The notes under the pieces were generated by a model. That model saw nothing but the letters and a program-made list of their open reading frames with translations. It did not search any database and was not told the origin of the DNA. From the NCBI GenBank assembly GCA_046542255.1, contig JBKHBT010000009.1, positions 1 to 61,686 of the forward strand: DNA of 61,686 bases, given 5' to 3'. Below are positions 36,250 through 43,992 of the stretch, one piece after another. The DNA is from JBKHBT01 sp046542255 (GTDB taxonomy: Bacteria; UBP14; UBA6098; JBKHBT01). Each line of letters begins with the position of its first letter. Within the stretch, counting starts at the first letter, position 1. The translations under genes were made by a program, and so were the position numbers.

Positions 36250-38508
36250 ATGAAATTCTATAGATTTTTACTAATATCTATATTAGTAGCAATAAGTATA
36301 CAGGCAATCGAAATTATAGGTACAGTCAATTCCAGAGATTCTGGCAATGCTCTTATCGGAGCAAACTTGAATGTGCTCGGAAAACCAGAGGGTGCGGCAA
36401 CCGATATATTCGGGAATTTTACGCTGAATGTCGAAGAATTACCCATTAGGGTAGAAATATCGCATATCGGCTATAAACCTGATACTTTTTCAATCACTCA
36501 GGCAGGCTACTATAACTTTCAATTAATCGAAAACATCGAAGAGACAGAGCGCATAGTTGTTACCGAAACCGCAAAAAATCAAACAACAGATGGACACGGC
36601 GTTACATATGGGTCTAACTTGATGGAAAGGAAAAAGGTTGAAACCTCGACCCTTAGTGGCCTTCTTGATGGAATTGCCGGAATGCAAATGAATATCTGTT
36701 GTGGCTTACATAATACAGCATCGCTTAGCCTACTCGGGCTTCCCGGTGAATATACTGAGATCACAATCGATGGTTCACCTGAAATATGTGGCCTGGCTTC
36801 GAGCTATCGCCTTTATTCATATCCAGCAGTTGGTGTGGACAGGCTATCGGTCAACAAGGGACCATCTTCGGCACGGTCTCAGGCAAAATCACTCGGTGGG
36901 CATGTCAATCTTATGACCAGAGAACCTATGCCAGGCCCCGCGCAAGGTAGTATTTCTGTTATTACAAGAGTGGTTGGCGGAAATGAATTACAGAGCGAGA
37001 TAACCAGCAAGAATGGTAATATAGGTACACAATTCGCCGTCTCATATTTAAAAGCTAATCCCTACGATAAAGACGATGATGGATGGTCTGAATCACCGGC
37101 AAGAGAAAGGCATTTCACCAAATTCAAGCTGTTCTTCGATGATGTTTTGGGTATAAAATCCCGCATTTCTGGACTTTACATCGATGAAAAAATAGCTGGC
37201 GGAATGGTCGATGTCGACCGAATAGATTATGGCCAACCACCAAATTGGATTATGTCTGTCCATACAAATCGTTTTGAATCGAGTTTTGATCTGGAAATAC
37301 CACTTGGGTACCAAAGTTTCTTAGATTTCAATACTACAGGTGCATTTGTTGGCTACGATGAGATCATGGCGGATCAGCAATACATAATCGATGAAAGTGG
37401 AATCATAAGCGAACTCGGATACTCCAGGCCCCTCTTTGGCGGAAGCTTTTATAGCGGTGTTTCATACCGATATGAAACAATCGATGATAAAGCAGGTATC
37501 CTAAATCGAAATGATGACCGAATATCGCTTGTAGCAGAAGAAACCATAGCTATCTCTGATGCTCTTACCGGAAACTTTGGGCTTAGATCAGATGGCGATG
37601 TCAATGGCGATGTCAATGGCGATGGTCGAAAATGGGCAGTTCACCCTCGAATGAACCTCGAATATACACCTACACATAATTTTATGACAACGCTAAGGCT
37701 TGGCTCCGGTGGAAGGTTTAGGCCATCTGTTCAGGATTTAATGGAAGGTTATGACCAGGCAATCTTAATCGATATACCGCCGGGATTAAATCGAGAAAAC
37801 GGGATTTCTGCAAATCTCGGAATGGAATGGAAGCTTTTTAGTGGAAATTCAACATTTATTCTTACTGGTATGGGATATTTTACTAAAATCCAGGAAAGAA
37901 TAATCCCTTATTCTGAAACCGAGGGAGTAATAAGTTATATAAATGCCGATGGCCCAACAGAGATATACGGTGGCGAATTTGGAATTAATGCTCTCCTGCC
38001 CTATGAACTGGATGCGCAAATTGCTTTCGATTTTACTCAAACTAGCTTTAGTAATCAGGGTATTGAAAGTGAATTGCCATTTACACCAAAATATCGCGCC
38101 TTTGGCGAATTCTCCTGGCGTAATCCTATTGGCCTTAGCGGCCTTAGAATATTCTCGACCACCATGTTATATGGCCCCCAGAAACTTCCGGAAAATGCAT
38201 TTGGCAAAGAAGAATCCGAGATCTTCTCCACAACAAGTCTTGATGCAGCTTATGAAATTGGGCAGTTCATGTTTGGCTTGAATATCAGCAATATATTCAA
38301 TATGAAGCAAGAGCTTTCACCAATACAAGGCACTGCGGATCCATTTGCGACAGGCGTTTCGAGCGACCTTGTCTATGGGCCTTTAATAGGAACGAATTAT
38401 GGACTTAGCCTTGTATATCGCTTTGGCGGAAATGCTCACGATCATTCACTAGAAGACAGTCATCAGGCAGAATCCGAGCATGAGCACTCAGAAGAGTGTA
38501 ACCATTAA
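36250..38508 (+). CDS. TonB-dependent outer-membrane receptor, probably for a metal
   Basis: The 752-residue protein has a signal peptide (residues 1-18), a carboxypeptidase-like regulatory domain (about 20-95, GTVNSRDSGNALIGANL), a TonB plug (about 110-225) and a 22-strand-type barrel. The plug contains NICCGLHNTASLSLLGLPG and IDGSPEICGL, resembling a class of plugs in which a Cys pair replaces usual residues. The C-terminus after the last strand (LSLVYRFGG) carries a tail rich in His (HDHS, HEHSEECNH), which is unusual since barrels normally end in an aromatic residue. Together with the adjacent Cys/His-rich protein this suggests copper or zinc import. The start has a strong AAAAGGAGG site. 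Confidence 0.88.
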   Translation: MKFYRFLLISILVAISIQAIEIIGTVNSRDSGNALIGANLNVLGKPEGAATDIFGNFTLNVEELPIRVEISHIGYKPDTFSITQAGYYNFQLIENIEETERIVVTETAKNQTTDGHGVTYGSNLMERKKVETSTLSGLLDGIAGMQMNICCGLHNTASLSLLGLPGEYTEITIDGSPEICGLASSYRLYSYPAVGVDRLSVNKGPSSARSQAKSLGGHVNLMTREPMPGPAQGSISVITRVVGGNELQSEITSKNGNIGTQFAVSYLKANPYDKDDDGWSESPARERHFTKFKLFFDDVLGIKSRISGLYIDEKIAGGMVDVDRIDYGQPPNWIMSVHTNRFESSFDLEIPLGYQSFLDFNTTGAFVGYDEIMADQQYIIDESGIISELGYSRPLFGGSFYSGVSYRYETIDDKAGILNRNDDRISLVAEETIAISDALTGNFGLRSDGDVNGDVNGDGRKWAVHPRMNLEYTPTHNFMTTLRLGSGGRFRPSVQDLMEGYDQAILIDIPPGLNRENGISANLGMEWKLFSGNSTFILTGMGYFTKIQERIIPYSETEGVISYINADGPTEIYGGEFGINALLPYELDAQIAFDFTQTSFSNQGIESELPFTPKYRAFGEFSWRNPIGLSGLRIFSTTMLYGPQKLPENAFGKEESEIFSTTSLDAAYEIGQFMFGLNISNIFNMKQELSPIQGTADPFATGVSSDLVYGPLIGTNYGLSLVYRFGGNAHDHSLEDSHQAESEHEHSEECNH

Positions 38509-38549
38509 TTAGTACAAGAACATGATTGTCATTGAATAAATTGGATAAG

Positions 38550-38574
38550 GGCCAGCATTTTGCTGGCCTTTTTT
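38550..38574 (+). terminator. Rho-independent terminator after the TonB receptor
   Basis: A perfect 8-base stem GGCCAGCA/TGCTGGCC with a 3-base loop and a run of six T. It is oriented to end plus-strand transcription 42 bases after the receptor stop. Confidence 0.9.
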
Positions 38575-38788
38575 ATTTCGATTCAACCGAATACAATCTG
38601 ATATAGCCTTCTGAGACTGCCTCCAGAATAGTCGGCGTTACGATCTCGGAAATAATCTTGCCATTTTCTTCCCAGGTAAGCATAACATCATCGCCGTTCT
38701 TCCATTCTTTCCAGGCTTCTTCAAGAGAGTCTCGCCTTGCGAATGCTATCTCTTCCGGCTTTCTCGATCTTAGCTCAAATGTCTTCAT
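38573..38788 (-). CDS. Small hypothetical protein downstream of glutaminyl cyclase
   Basis: A 71-residue acidic protein beginning MKTFELRSRKPEEIAFARRD. I choose the ATG at 38788 because AAAGGA lies just upstream; the frame is open further to 38812, inside the preceding gene. It has no signal peptide or transmembrane segment and no motif I recognise. It begins eight bases after the stop codon of the glutaminyl cyclase gene, so it is probably translated from the same mRNA. Its 3' end meets the terminator of the convergent TonB receptor gene. Confidence 0.6.
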   Translation of the reverse strand: MKTFELRSRKPEEIAFARRDSLEEAWKEWKNGDDVMLTWEENGKIISEIVTPTILEAVSEGYIRLYSVESK

Positions 38789-38795
38789 AATTCCT

Positions 38796-39665
38796 TTATT
38801 TTGGTGGAACAATTGAAATGTCGTAAATATATGGCCAATTCTTGCCTGTTACGAATAATCTGTCATTTTCTTTATCATAGGCAATCCCATTCATCACATC
38901 GATATTGCGATAATTTGCCGGATTGATAATTCCTTCCAAATCTATCCAAAACTGGACTTTGCCGGAAGACGGGTCGATGGCTGCTATTTTATATGTTCTC
39001 CATACATTTGCATAGATCAATCCGTCAATAAATTCCAGTTCATTTAGTCTATCCACTGCGCCTTTTTCATCGGTAACGACTTTTTTAGTAAAAATCTCTT
39101 TGGATTCTGGATCGATAAACTTGAGAGTGGCAGAGCCATCTGAAATAATGAGTTTTTCGCCATCTGTGGCCAATCCCCAACCGTCACCTTCTATTTTGAA
39201 AGAATCTATCGGCTCGAGGTTTTCAATATTATAGATATAGACAATCCCAGCCTTCCATGTAAGCTGATATAGCTTGCCATTTAGTATTTCAATACCTTCG
39301 CCAAAGAGATTATCTTCGAGGCTATGTGATTTGACAGCTTTACCCGTTTCCAATTCAACTTTCCTGATTTGAGATTGGCCATAAAGGCCGGTGCCTTCGT
39401 AAAGGTAGCCATCATGATATAGAAGCCCCTGCGTGAAAGCAAAACGATCATGTGGATACTTCCTATTGAGTTTATATGTATGCGGCTTTATTTCTTTTGG
39501 CTTGGCATTTTCTTTTTGTAAAGGCAATAGAATAGCAGCAAGAACTCCCCCAATAACAACAAATATCATAATGGCAATGAAAAACCACTTCGATTTATAA
39601 AATGGATTTTTTTCTTGCTTTTTCTTCTTTTTATAGATTTTTCTTTTTTTGGGTCTTTTAGCCAT
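38796..39665 (-). CDS. Membrane-anchored glutaminyl-peptide cyclotransferase
   Basis: The 289-residue protein matches the plant/bacterial-type glutamine cyclotransferase family, a five-bladed beta-propeller that turns N-terminal Gln of proteins into pyroglutamate. Recognisable pieces are HDRFAFTQGLLYHDGYLYEGTG, YGQSQIRKVELETGK, NLFGEGIEILNGKLYQLTWK, GWGLATDGEKLIISDG and LNELEFIDGLIYANVW. An N-terminal Lys-rich stretch followed by one transmembrane helix (about residues 28-48) anchors it to the inner membrane facing the periplasm. It would act on exported proteins after signal peptidase cleavage. GGTGA precedes the ATG. A downstream 71-residue gene is probably co-transcribed. Confidence 0.88.
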   Translation of the reverse strand: MAKRPKKRKIYKKKKKQEKNPFYKSKWFFIAIMIFVVIGGVLAAILLPLQKENAKPKEIKPHTYKLNRKYPHDRFAFTQGLLYHDGYLYEGTGLYGQSQIRKVELETGKAVKSHSLEDNLFGEGIEILNGKLYQLTWKAGIVYIYNIENLEPIDSFKIEGDGWGLATDGEKLIISDGSATLKFIDPESKEIFTKKVVTDEKGAVDRLNELEFIDGLIYANVWRTYKIAAIDPSSGKVQFWIDLEGIINPANYRNIDVMNGIAYDKENDRLFVTGKNWPYIYDISIVPPK

Positions 39666-39757
39666 ATTTCACCGGAATAAATATAGAGCTAAAATTTGTA
39701 GTGTAAAGAATTTTTTCTTTTGAATACTACAGAAAGAAGATGTGTGTATATCTCTTT

Positions 39758-39866
39758 TAAAGCCATTTATATATATAATACATAATATATATACTCAAAA
39801 GGCTTTACTGATGTTTTTGCCTGAAAAGTATGACAATGCGGAACAGCGCATTGTCTTGGCAAAAAC
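39758..39866. repeat. Two adjacent nested inverted repeats
   Basis: The first runs from TAAAGCC (39758-39764) to GGCTTTA (39801-39807) around alternating AT. The second has outer arms GTTTTTGCC (39813-39821) and GGCAAAAAC (39858-39866) and inner arms GACAATGCG (39832-39840) and CGCATTGTC (39847-39855). They could be an RNA structure, a small palindromic mobile repeat or binding sites. Confidence 0.55.
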
Positions 39867-39913
39867 AAAGATGTACTTCTCTGCTAAATAAAATTTACAA
39901 AAACATTTACAAA

Positions 39914-39945
39914 CAAAAAGCACTCTTTTCTATGGAGCGCTTTTT
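39914..39945. terminator. Probable bidirectional terminator
   Basis: AAAAAGCACTC and GAGCGCTTTTT form a stem with one mismatch around a loop of about nine bases, flanked by A and T runs. It lies 44 bases after the stop of the minus-strand hypothetical gene. Confidence 0.55.
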
Positions 39946-39988
39946 GCCTGAAACCCTAAACCCTTTAGCCTGATATATTGGAGAGTTT

Positions 39989-40480
39989 TTATAAAACCGC
40001 TAAACCAACTTGCTGGTTAATATCGATTTTATCTGAAATATGATATGAAGCATTGTAATAGACCGGGCTGAAACCATAATCGAGCAATCTTTCGTCATAT
40101 TTCCAGAAAGGTAATCTCTCTGTGATATATTCTTCTATTTCTCTGACAACTCCTTCGAAATATAGAATCTTGAGTTTTCTATCGGCCTTAATATCGTCTT
40201 CTTCTGCTTTCAAATATTCATTAAGGTGGAATTCGAGTTTCGTGTCACCGGTAAAAGTAATGAACTCAAGTATTTGGTTTAGAAGATGCTGTTTTTCTGT
40301 AAGAAGATCCGACTCATCACAGTTCTCATCCTTCCCAGAGTCGATATCTATCAATGCACAATGTGCAGCATCGAGGGATGCTCTAAGCCAGGTAGGAAGA
40401 TGCCAGCTCTCTCGATCGTAAACACCATCAGCTTCAGCAATTTGATAGCCTTTTTCGATCAGTTGTTCGAGCTTTTCCAT
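39989..40480 (-). CDS. Hypothetical protein
   Basis: I do not recognise this 163-residue acidic protein. It has no signal peptide or transmembrane segment, so it is probably cytoplasmic. The first half contains ESWHLPTWLRASLDAAHCALIDID and the second half is helical and charged (LNEYLKAEEDDIKADRKL). The start is well supported by AAAAGGAGG seven bases upstream. An inverted repeat TTTTACA-N8-TGTAAAA at 40499-40520 lies just above the ribosome-binding site and may be an operator. It is flanked by non-coding gaps on both sides and is probably monocistronic. Confidence 0.75.
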   Translation of the reverse strand: MEKLEQLIEKGYQIAEADGVYDRESWHLPTWLRASLDAAHCALIDIDSGKDENCDESDLLTEKQHLLNQILEFITFTGDTKLEFHLNEYLKAEEDDIKADRKLKILYFEGVVREIEEYITERLPFWKYDERLLDYGFSPVYYNASYHISDKIDINQQVGLAVL

Positions 40481-40833
40481 TTTGTCCTCCTTTTGTTTTT
40501 TTACACCTTTTGATGTAAAATGCGGCTTTTAACCGCTTTCAAATTCTCAATAGTAACAATAGCACAAAATATGCCAAAAAGCCAATTGCCGTATAAAATA
40601 TTGAATTACAATAACTTAGGAGCTATGGACTTGACTGTAGAATTTTTGGCAAAAAGTCAAAGTGTCTTTTTGGCATTTGATATTTGCCAATATGGCATAA
40701 AGATGATTTACATTTTGCTATTTGAAAACCATGGTAATATAAAGTATGTTTACAATAAGTGCCGCATGTCTATTCATATAAAGCAAATGGCACATATAAA
40801 CTTAAATACAAATCTCTTCACGATATAATATGC
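40481..40833. other. Intergenic region with possible regulatory sites
   Basis: The stretch holds the leader of the minus-strand hypothetical gene, the inverted repeat at 40499-40520, and six TGGCA/TGCCA words between 40572 and 40792. A plus-strand open frame in it (40520-40828) has no ribosome-binding site and an implausible protein composition. Confidence 0.5.
40499..40520. promoter_or_regulatory. Candidate operator inverted repeat
   Basis: TTTTACA (40499-40505) and TGTAAAA (40514-40520) form a perfect 7-base inverted repeat with an 8-base spacer, placed just upstream of the AGGAGG of the 163-residue hypothetical gene. The geometry suits a dimeric repressor. Confidence 0.4.
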
Positions 40834-42465
40834 CTATTCACAAATCCTGATTTGATAAAAATCAGTATTCGAAATCTCGACTTCCAATATCATTGATTTA
40901 TAATGGAGATTCTCTGTTTCAGGATAAACCATATCCGATGAAAAGACAATATCTCGAATCGACAATAATGGCTCATACATGCAGCAAAAATAATTATTGG
41001 GGATTTCTGCCGATTTGGTTATGAGAATATTTTCAGAACTTCCGGAAGGCGTAATATATGTATGGGCTGTAATGAATGTCCCGTCTGAATTCTGGCAAAT
41101 TGCTCTCGAGGTGGTATTGGCAAGATCATAGTCATAAATCCTCTGCCAGGAAAGATTACCCGAATTATCGATTGCATAGAGTAAGGCATGTCTTTCTGCA
41201 TCGAACCCGGTTCTTGTATATGCTGAAACAAGATAGCCTGATGGCTCGATAGTTTCTATTCGATATGGGTCTGCCATAAAATCTCCACCAATTGCTTTGG
41301 ACCACAGCATTTCTCCTACAGAATCGAGTTTCATCACAAGTATATCAAATGTCGATGGCCTGTGTGCTAATACGATGCATCCGCCATCCGTGCAGGAGAC
41401 AATATCATCATTAAAGAGAATTTCTGTGTCATAGATATTCTTTGACCAGATCAAATCGCCATCCAGAGATAGTTTCATTATTATGATACTAATACCGCCT
41501 CCGTGAAAACCGCTCGTATGAGCAGACAGATAGATTGCACTATCGACATTTGAATAGGATATCTTCGGGAATTCTTCATGGCCTGGGCCACCTAATTTCT
41601 TGGCCCAATTAATATTAGCGAGACTATCCAAATTCATAAGTAAAATCGAGCTTGCCGAATCAGTAGAAGCTGAATATTGGCCGGCAAGAAAAATATCATT
41701 ACTTTCTGTCATTGCGATATCATGCGAAATCTCGATTGAAGATGGATTGACGGAGTCATAAAATGTATATGCAAATTCTAAATGCATAGAAGTATCTATC
41801 TGGCAAAGCAGAATATCACTGGCATAAACACTATCTGATATAGTTGCTCCAGAAATCAGAAACCTTGCTTGATCTTTTTTGATAGCCTGGGGATTTGAAA
41901 TGGAATTGAAAGTGGCAAAAGTATATGAAAGCTCGTCTATTCCAACTGAGTCCAATCTGGAAAAGGCGATATGAGATGGGCCGCCAGTTGAGATTTGTCG
42001 CACCATGAAAAGATAATAGTTATCAGAGCCTAATTCTCCTATGGCAAAGGGAATCTTATCCGAGCCATCACTCAGGACATTGCAAAAGCCATTAGAATAG
42101 CAATCATCGGGACGAAAACCAATTTCGGTTGCCATAATCCTGATCCTTATGCTGTCTGTGTAGAATTCTCTATCTGGTATATCCTCTCCAATATTCCAGA
42201 TTATATGCTTTAGCCCGGATGTGTATATTCTTCCTGTATCACTCGGGGATGAAAAAGTTTCCAGGTTAAGGCTGTCCCCGCTATCTGTAATAACTACTAG
42301 ATTTACTTCGAGTGAATCGGTTAAGTCATAAATATTGAAATAAATATCATATAGCTTCGAACCATCTCTCCGTTGGCCAGACAAGGAATCTACATAATCG
42401 ATTTCGAAAGCAAAACTATAAAATGCAATAATCAGAAATAACAGGCTGTATTTCAAGTATTTCAT
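40834..42465 (-). CDS. Secreted beta-propeller-like protein
   Basis: The 543-residue exported protein has a signal peptide ending FYSFA. Residues about 20-115 form an Ig-like domain with the sequence YTSGLKHIIWNIGEDIPDRE, which I associate with surface proteins of this bacterial group. The remainder has about six repeats of the kind 'xxLMNLDSxGxxxWSKxIGG' (for example MKLDSVGEMLWSKAIGG and MKLSLDGDLIWSKNIYD), which fold as propeller blades in other proteins. Single Cys residues and a CC pair near the C-terminus may form disulfides. There is no T9SS sorting domain, so how it leaves the periplasm, if it does, is unclear. A -10-like TATCTT lies six bases before the ATG, and there is no clear ribosome-binding site. 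Confidence 0.72.
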   Translation of the reverse strand: MKYLKYSLLFLIIAFYSFAFEIDYVDSLSGQRRDGSKLYDIYFNIYDLTDSLEVNLVVITDSGDSLNLETFSSPSDTGRIYTSGLKHIIWNIGEDIPDREFYTDSIRIRIMATEIGFRPDDCYSNGFCNVLSDGSDKIPFAIGELGSDNYYLFMVRQISTGGPSHIAFSRLDSVGIDELSYTFATFNSISNPQAIKKDQARFLISGATISDSVYASDILLCQIDTSMHLEFAYTFYDSVNPSSIEISHDIAMTESNDIFLAGQYSASTDSASSILLMNLDSLANINWAKKLGGPGHEEFPKISYSNVDSAIYLSAHTSGFHGGGISIIIMKLSLDGDLIWSKNIYDTEILFNDDIVSCTDGGCIVLAHRPSTFDILVMKLDSVGEMLWSKAIGGDFMADPYRIETIEPSGYLVSAYTRTGFDAERHALLYAIDNSGNLSWQRIYDYDLANTTSRAICQNSDGTFITAHTYITPSGSSENILITKSAEIPNNYFCCMYEPLLSIRDIVFSSDMVYPETENLHYKSMILEVEISNTDFYQIRICE

Positions 42466-42543
42466 ATACTTAAGATACCAGATTCTCCGTATTTTGGAAA
42501 GTATATAGTTGAATATGGACTCTGAAATTTGTTTCTTTGGCTA

Positions 42544-42924
42544 TTACAAAGATCTAATATATGACGACATTCTTTCTTTCGCCATTTCATACGTCGGCTC
42601 TGTAACAAAAGATGCTCTCGTGATAAGCCTTTTGTCATGGACTTCTTTAAGATAGAATCTTCTTGTACCGACCGACTCAGCTCTAATAAAATATTCATTA
42701 AAAATCTCGCCACGATAATAGACATTAAATCCATAAAGCCAGCTATCTCTTGCATTTTTATCGGTATTTTCGAATGCAAGAACAACATATTGCCCAATTT
42801 TGAATTCATCCATAGGCTCTTGATCGACCTCTGTTGTAATGAATTTGCCATGATATGTGAAACCGCCACATGCAGCGAAAAATATAATTGCTACAACACC
42901 TGCTAATAATAGTCTCTTATTCAC
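42544..42924 (-). CDS. Small lipoprotein of unknown function
   Basis: The 126-residue protein has a signal peptide with a lipobox (FFAAC, Cys about residue 19), so it is probably lipid-anchored in the periplasm or on the outer membrane. I choose the GTG at 42924 because AAGGA lies six bases upstream; the frame is open to a TTG at 42945. The mature part contains KIGQYVVLAFENTDKNARD and VYYRGEIFNEYFIRAES, with no family match I can name. It is 78 bases upstream of the secreted propeller-like gene on the same strand and may be co-transcribed. Confidence 0.7.
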   Translation of the reverse strand: MNKRLLLAGVVAIIFFAACGGFTYHGKFITTEVDQEPMDEFKIGQYVVLAFENTDKNARDSWLYGFNVYYRGEIFNEYFIRAESVGTRRFYLKEVHDKRLITRASFVTEPTYEMAKERMSSYIRSL

Positions 42925-43035
42925 TTCTATCCTTTCCTTCTTCAAAATATATCGGTTGAAATATAGACATTCTTAAAAAAAGGTCAATGTAATAAATACT
43001 GATTGCAAATTATAGCTTCGAAGCAAAAAAACAAC

Positions 43036-43063
43036 TTGCAATTTAAGTTGATTTTGGTATATT
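43036..43063 (+). promoter_or_regulatory. Promoter of the structured RNA gene
   Basis: TTGCAA (43036-43041), a 16-base spacer and TATATT (43058-43063). The expected start, near 43070-43072, coincides with the first base of the RNA closing stem. Confidence 0.65.
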
Positions 43064-43071
43064 TGTGTATA

Positions 43072-43271
43072 GCGAAAGGGGCTAATAAAACCTCTAACAC
43101 TTATCCAAATGAAGGTGGTCCCTGAGAGTTGAGTTCCCGCCGAGACCTTCTTTCGAGAAGCAGCGAATGCAAGATACTCTAAGCGACATTAAATCCTTCA
43201 AACCTTACCTTATGGCGAGGTTTGGATGGTCCCTTTCGCGAGAAAGAGGGCGTTTTTTATCGCCCTTTTTT
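43072..43271 (+). ncRNA. Structured non-coding RNA, possibly 6S RNA
   Basis: About 200 bases with no coding frame, its own promoter and a terminator. The ends pair perfectly: GCGAAAGGG (43072-43080) with CCCTTTCGC (43231-43239). Inside, ATCCAAA (43103-43109) can pair with TTTGGAT (43221-43227), leaving a one-sided bubble of about 22 bases; GAAGG (43111) can pair with CCTTC (43195). CTTCT-TTCG-AGAAG (43147-43160) is a UUCG tetraloop hairpin, and CAAACCT...AGGTTTG (43199-43224) an alternative hairpin in the 3' half. The closing stem, one-sided bubble, 3' bubble hairpin, size and a TCCCTGAG motif suggest 6S RNA, which mimics an open promoter to hold sigma-70 polymerase. SRP RNA was considered because of AGAAGCAGC, but the matching loop strand is absent. 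The RNA call is firm; the family is not. Confidence 0.7.
43247..43271 (+). terminator. Terminator of the structured RNA gene
   Basis: AGGGCG and CGCCCT form a perfect 6-base stem with an 8-base T-rich loop and a following run of T. It begins eight bases after the closing stem of the RNA. Confidence 0.85.
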
Positions 43272-43279
43272 CTATTTTA

Positions 43280-43305
43280 AAAAGCAGGCCCCAGGGCCTG
43301 CTTTT
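43280..43305. terminator. Bidirectional terminator between the RNA gene and the AIM24 gene
   Basis: AAAAGCAGGCCC (43280-43291) and GGGCCTGCTTTT (43294-43305) are perfect complements; the innermost pairs must open to form a loop. With A and T runs at the two ends it can end transcription from both sides, chiefly that of the minus-strand gene that stops at 43318. Confidence 0.85.
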
Positions 43306-43317
43306 CTAAATCAATTA

Positions 43318-43992
43318 CTAATTTTTCTTGCTCGGAATCTTTGGAATGAGCCAGCCCAAAAATGCATCTTCACTTCTTGTCTGTAGCGTGATCTTGCCGG
43401 GTCCGGTTAGATTGCAAACAAGGCCTTCTCCGCTTAGAAATGTCGATTTTAACCCTCCGACTTTGCGAACGCTATAATTGACCGTCTCATCAAATGCTAC
43501 CATATGGCCGGTATCGACTGTATAGTGTTCTCCCGGAGCAAGGTCCAGCTCATGAATAGCACCGTAGCTGGATATATATACCGTTCCACTACCCTGTGCC
43601 CTTAGCCAGAAAAAGCCTTCACGAGAAATAAAGGATTTAGCGCCACCCCATTTTGTATCGATCTCGATTCCCTCCGTAGAAGCAATATAGCTTCCGGACT
43701 GAATAAGGAGCGCACTATTTTGCAATTCGATGGCCTTTATGTCGCCAGGCAGAGATGGTGCCAGTGTCAAATGTCCATCATCATCTGCTGTGAATGTATT
43801 CATGAAAAAACTTTCCCCGCCGAGAATATTTCTTTTCAATGCACCGAAAAATCCGCCTTTCATATTCGTCTGGATTTTTATACCGGCCGACATGCTGACC
43901 ATGGCGCCAGTTTCGGCAATCAGCTTCTCGCCTTTTGCCATATCGATTTTAACTAATGAATAAGATGGGCTGTAGAGAACTTCGTGTTTCAT
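43318..43992 (-). CDS. AIM24 / TIGR00266 family protein
   Basis: The 224-residue protein matches the TIGR00266/AIM24 family: a beta-helical cytosolic protein with GEKLIAETGAMVSMSAGI near the N-terminus, GGFFGALKRNILGGESFF in the middle, then WLRAQGSGTVYISSYG, LAPGEHYTVDTGHMVAFDE and SGEGLVCNLTGPGKI. Family members are widespread in bacteria and archaea, but their role is not firmly established. GGAGGAAAT precedes the ATG. The gene is single, with a strong terminator 13 bases after its stop. Confidence 0.92.
   Translation of the reverse strand: MKHEVLYSPSYSLVKIDMAKGEKLIAETGAMVSMSAGIKIQTNMKGGFFGALKRNILGGESFFMNTFTADDDGHLTLAPSLPGDIKAIELQNSALLIQSGSYIASTEGIEIDTKWGGAKSFISREGFFWLRAQGSGTVYISSYGAIHELDLAPGEHYTVDTGHMVAFDETVNYSVRKVGGLKSTFLSGEGLVCNLTGPGKITLQTRSEDAFLGWLIPKIPSKKN

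Larger units (their letters stand above)
39666..39988. other. Intergenic region rich in inverted repeats
   Basis: This AT-rich gap lies upstream of the glutaminyl cyclase gene and downstream of the 163-residue hypothetical gene, both on the minus strand. It holds three successive inverted-repeat structures, listed separately, and no coding frame I would support. Confidence 0.6.

Noticed and set aside
40670..40690. Sigma-54 promoter at TTGGCA...TGCCAA
   Set aside because: The distance between GG and GC is 12 bases, not the required 10.
40520..40828. 102-codon plus-strand open frame in the gap
   Set aside because: It has no ribosome-binding site, no codon usage like its neighbours and an odd composition, and the region looks regulatory.
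43072..43271. SRP RNA as the identity of the structured RNA
   Set aside because: AGAAGCAGC resembles the SRP helix 8 strand, but the opposite CAGG strand and the conserved 3' GCCGGGAU segment are missing.
43072..43271. TPP riboswitch, because of the CTGAGA word
   Set aside because: The second conserved TPP block is absent. The RNA ends in a terminator and the next gene is on the other strand, so it controls nothing downstream.
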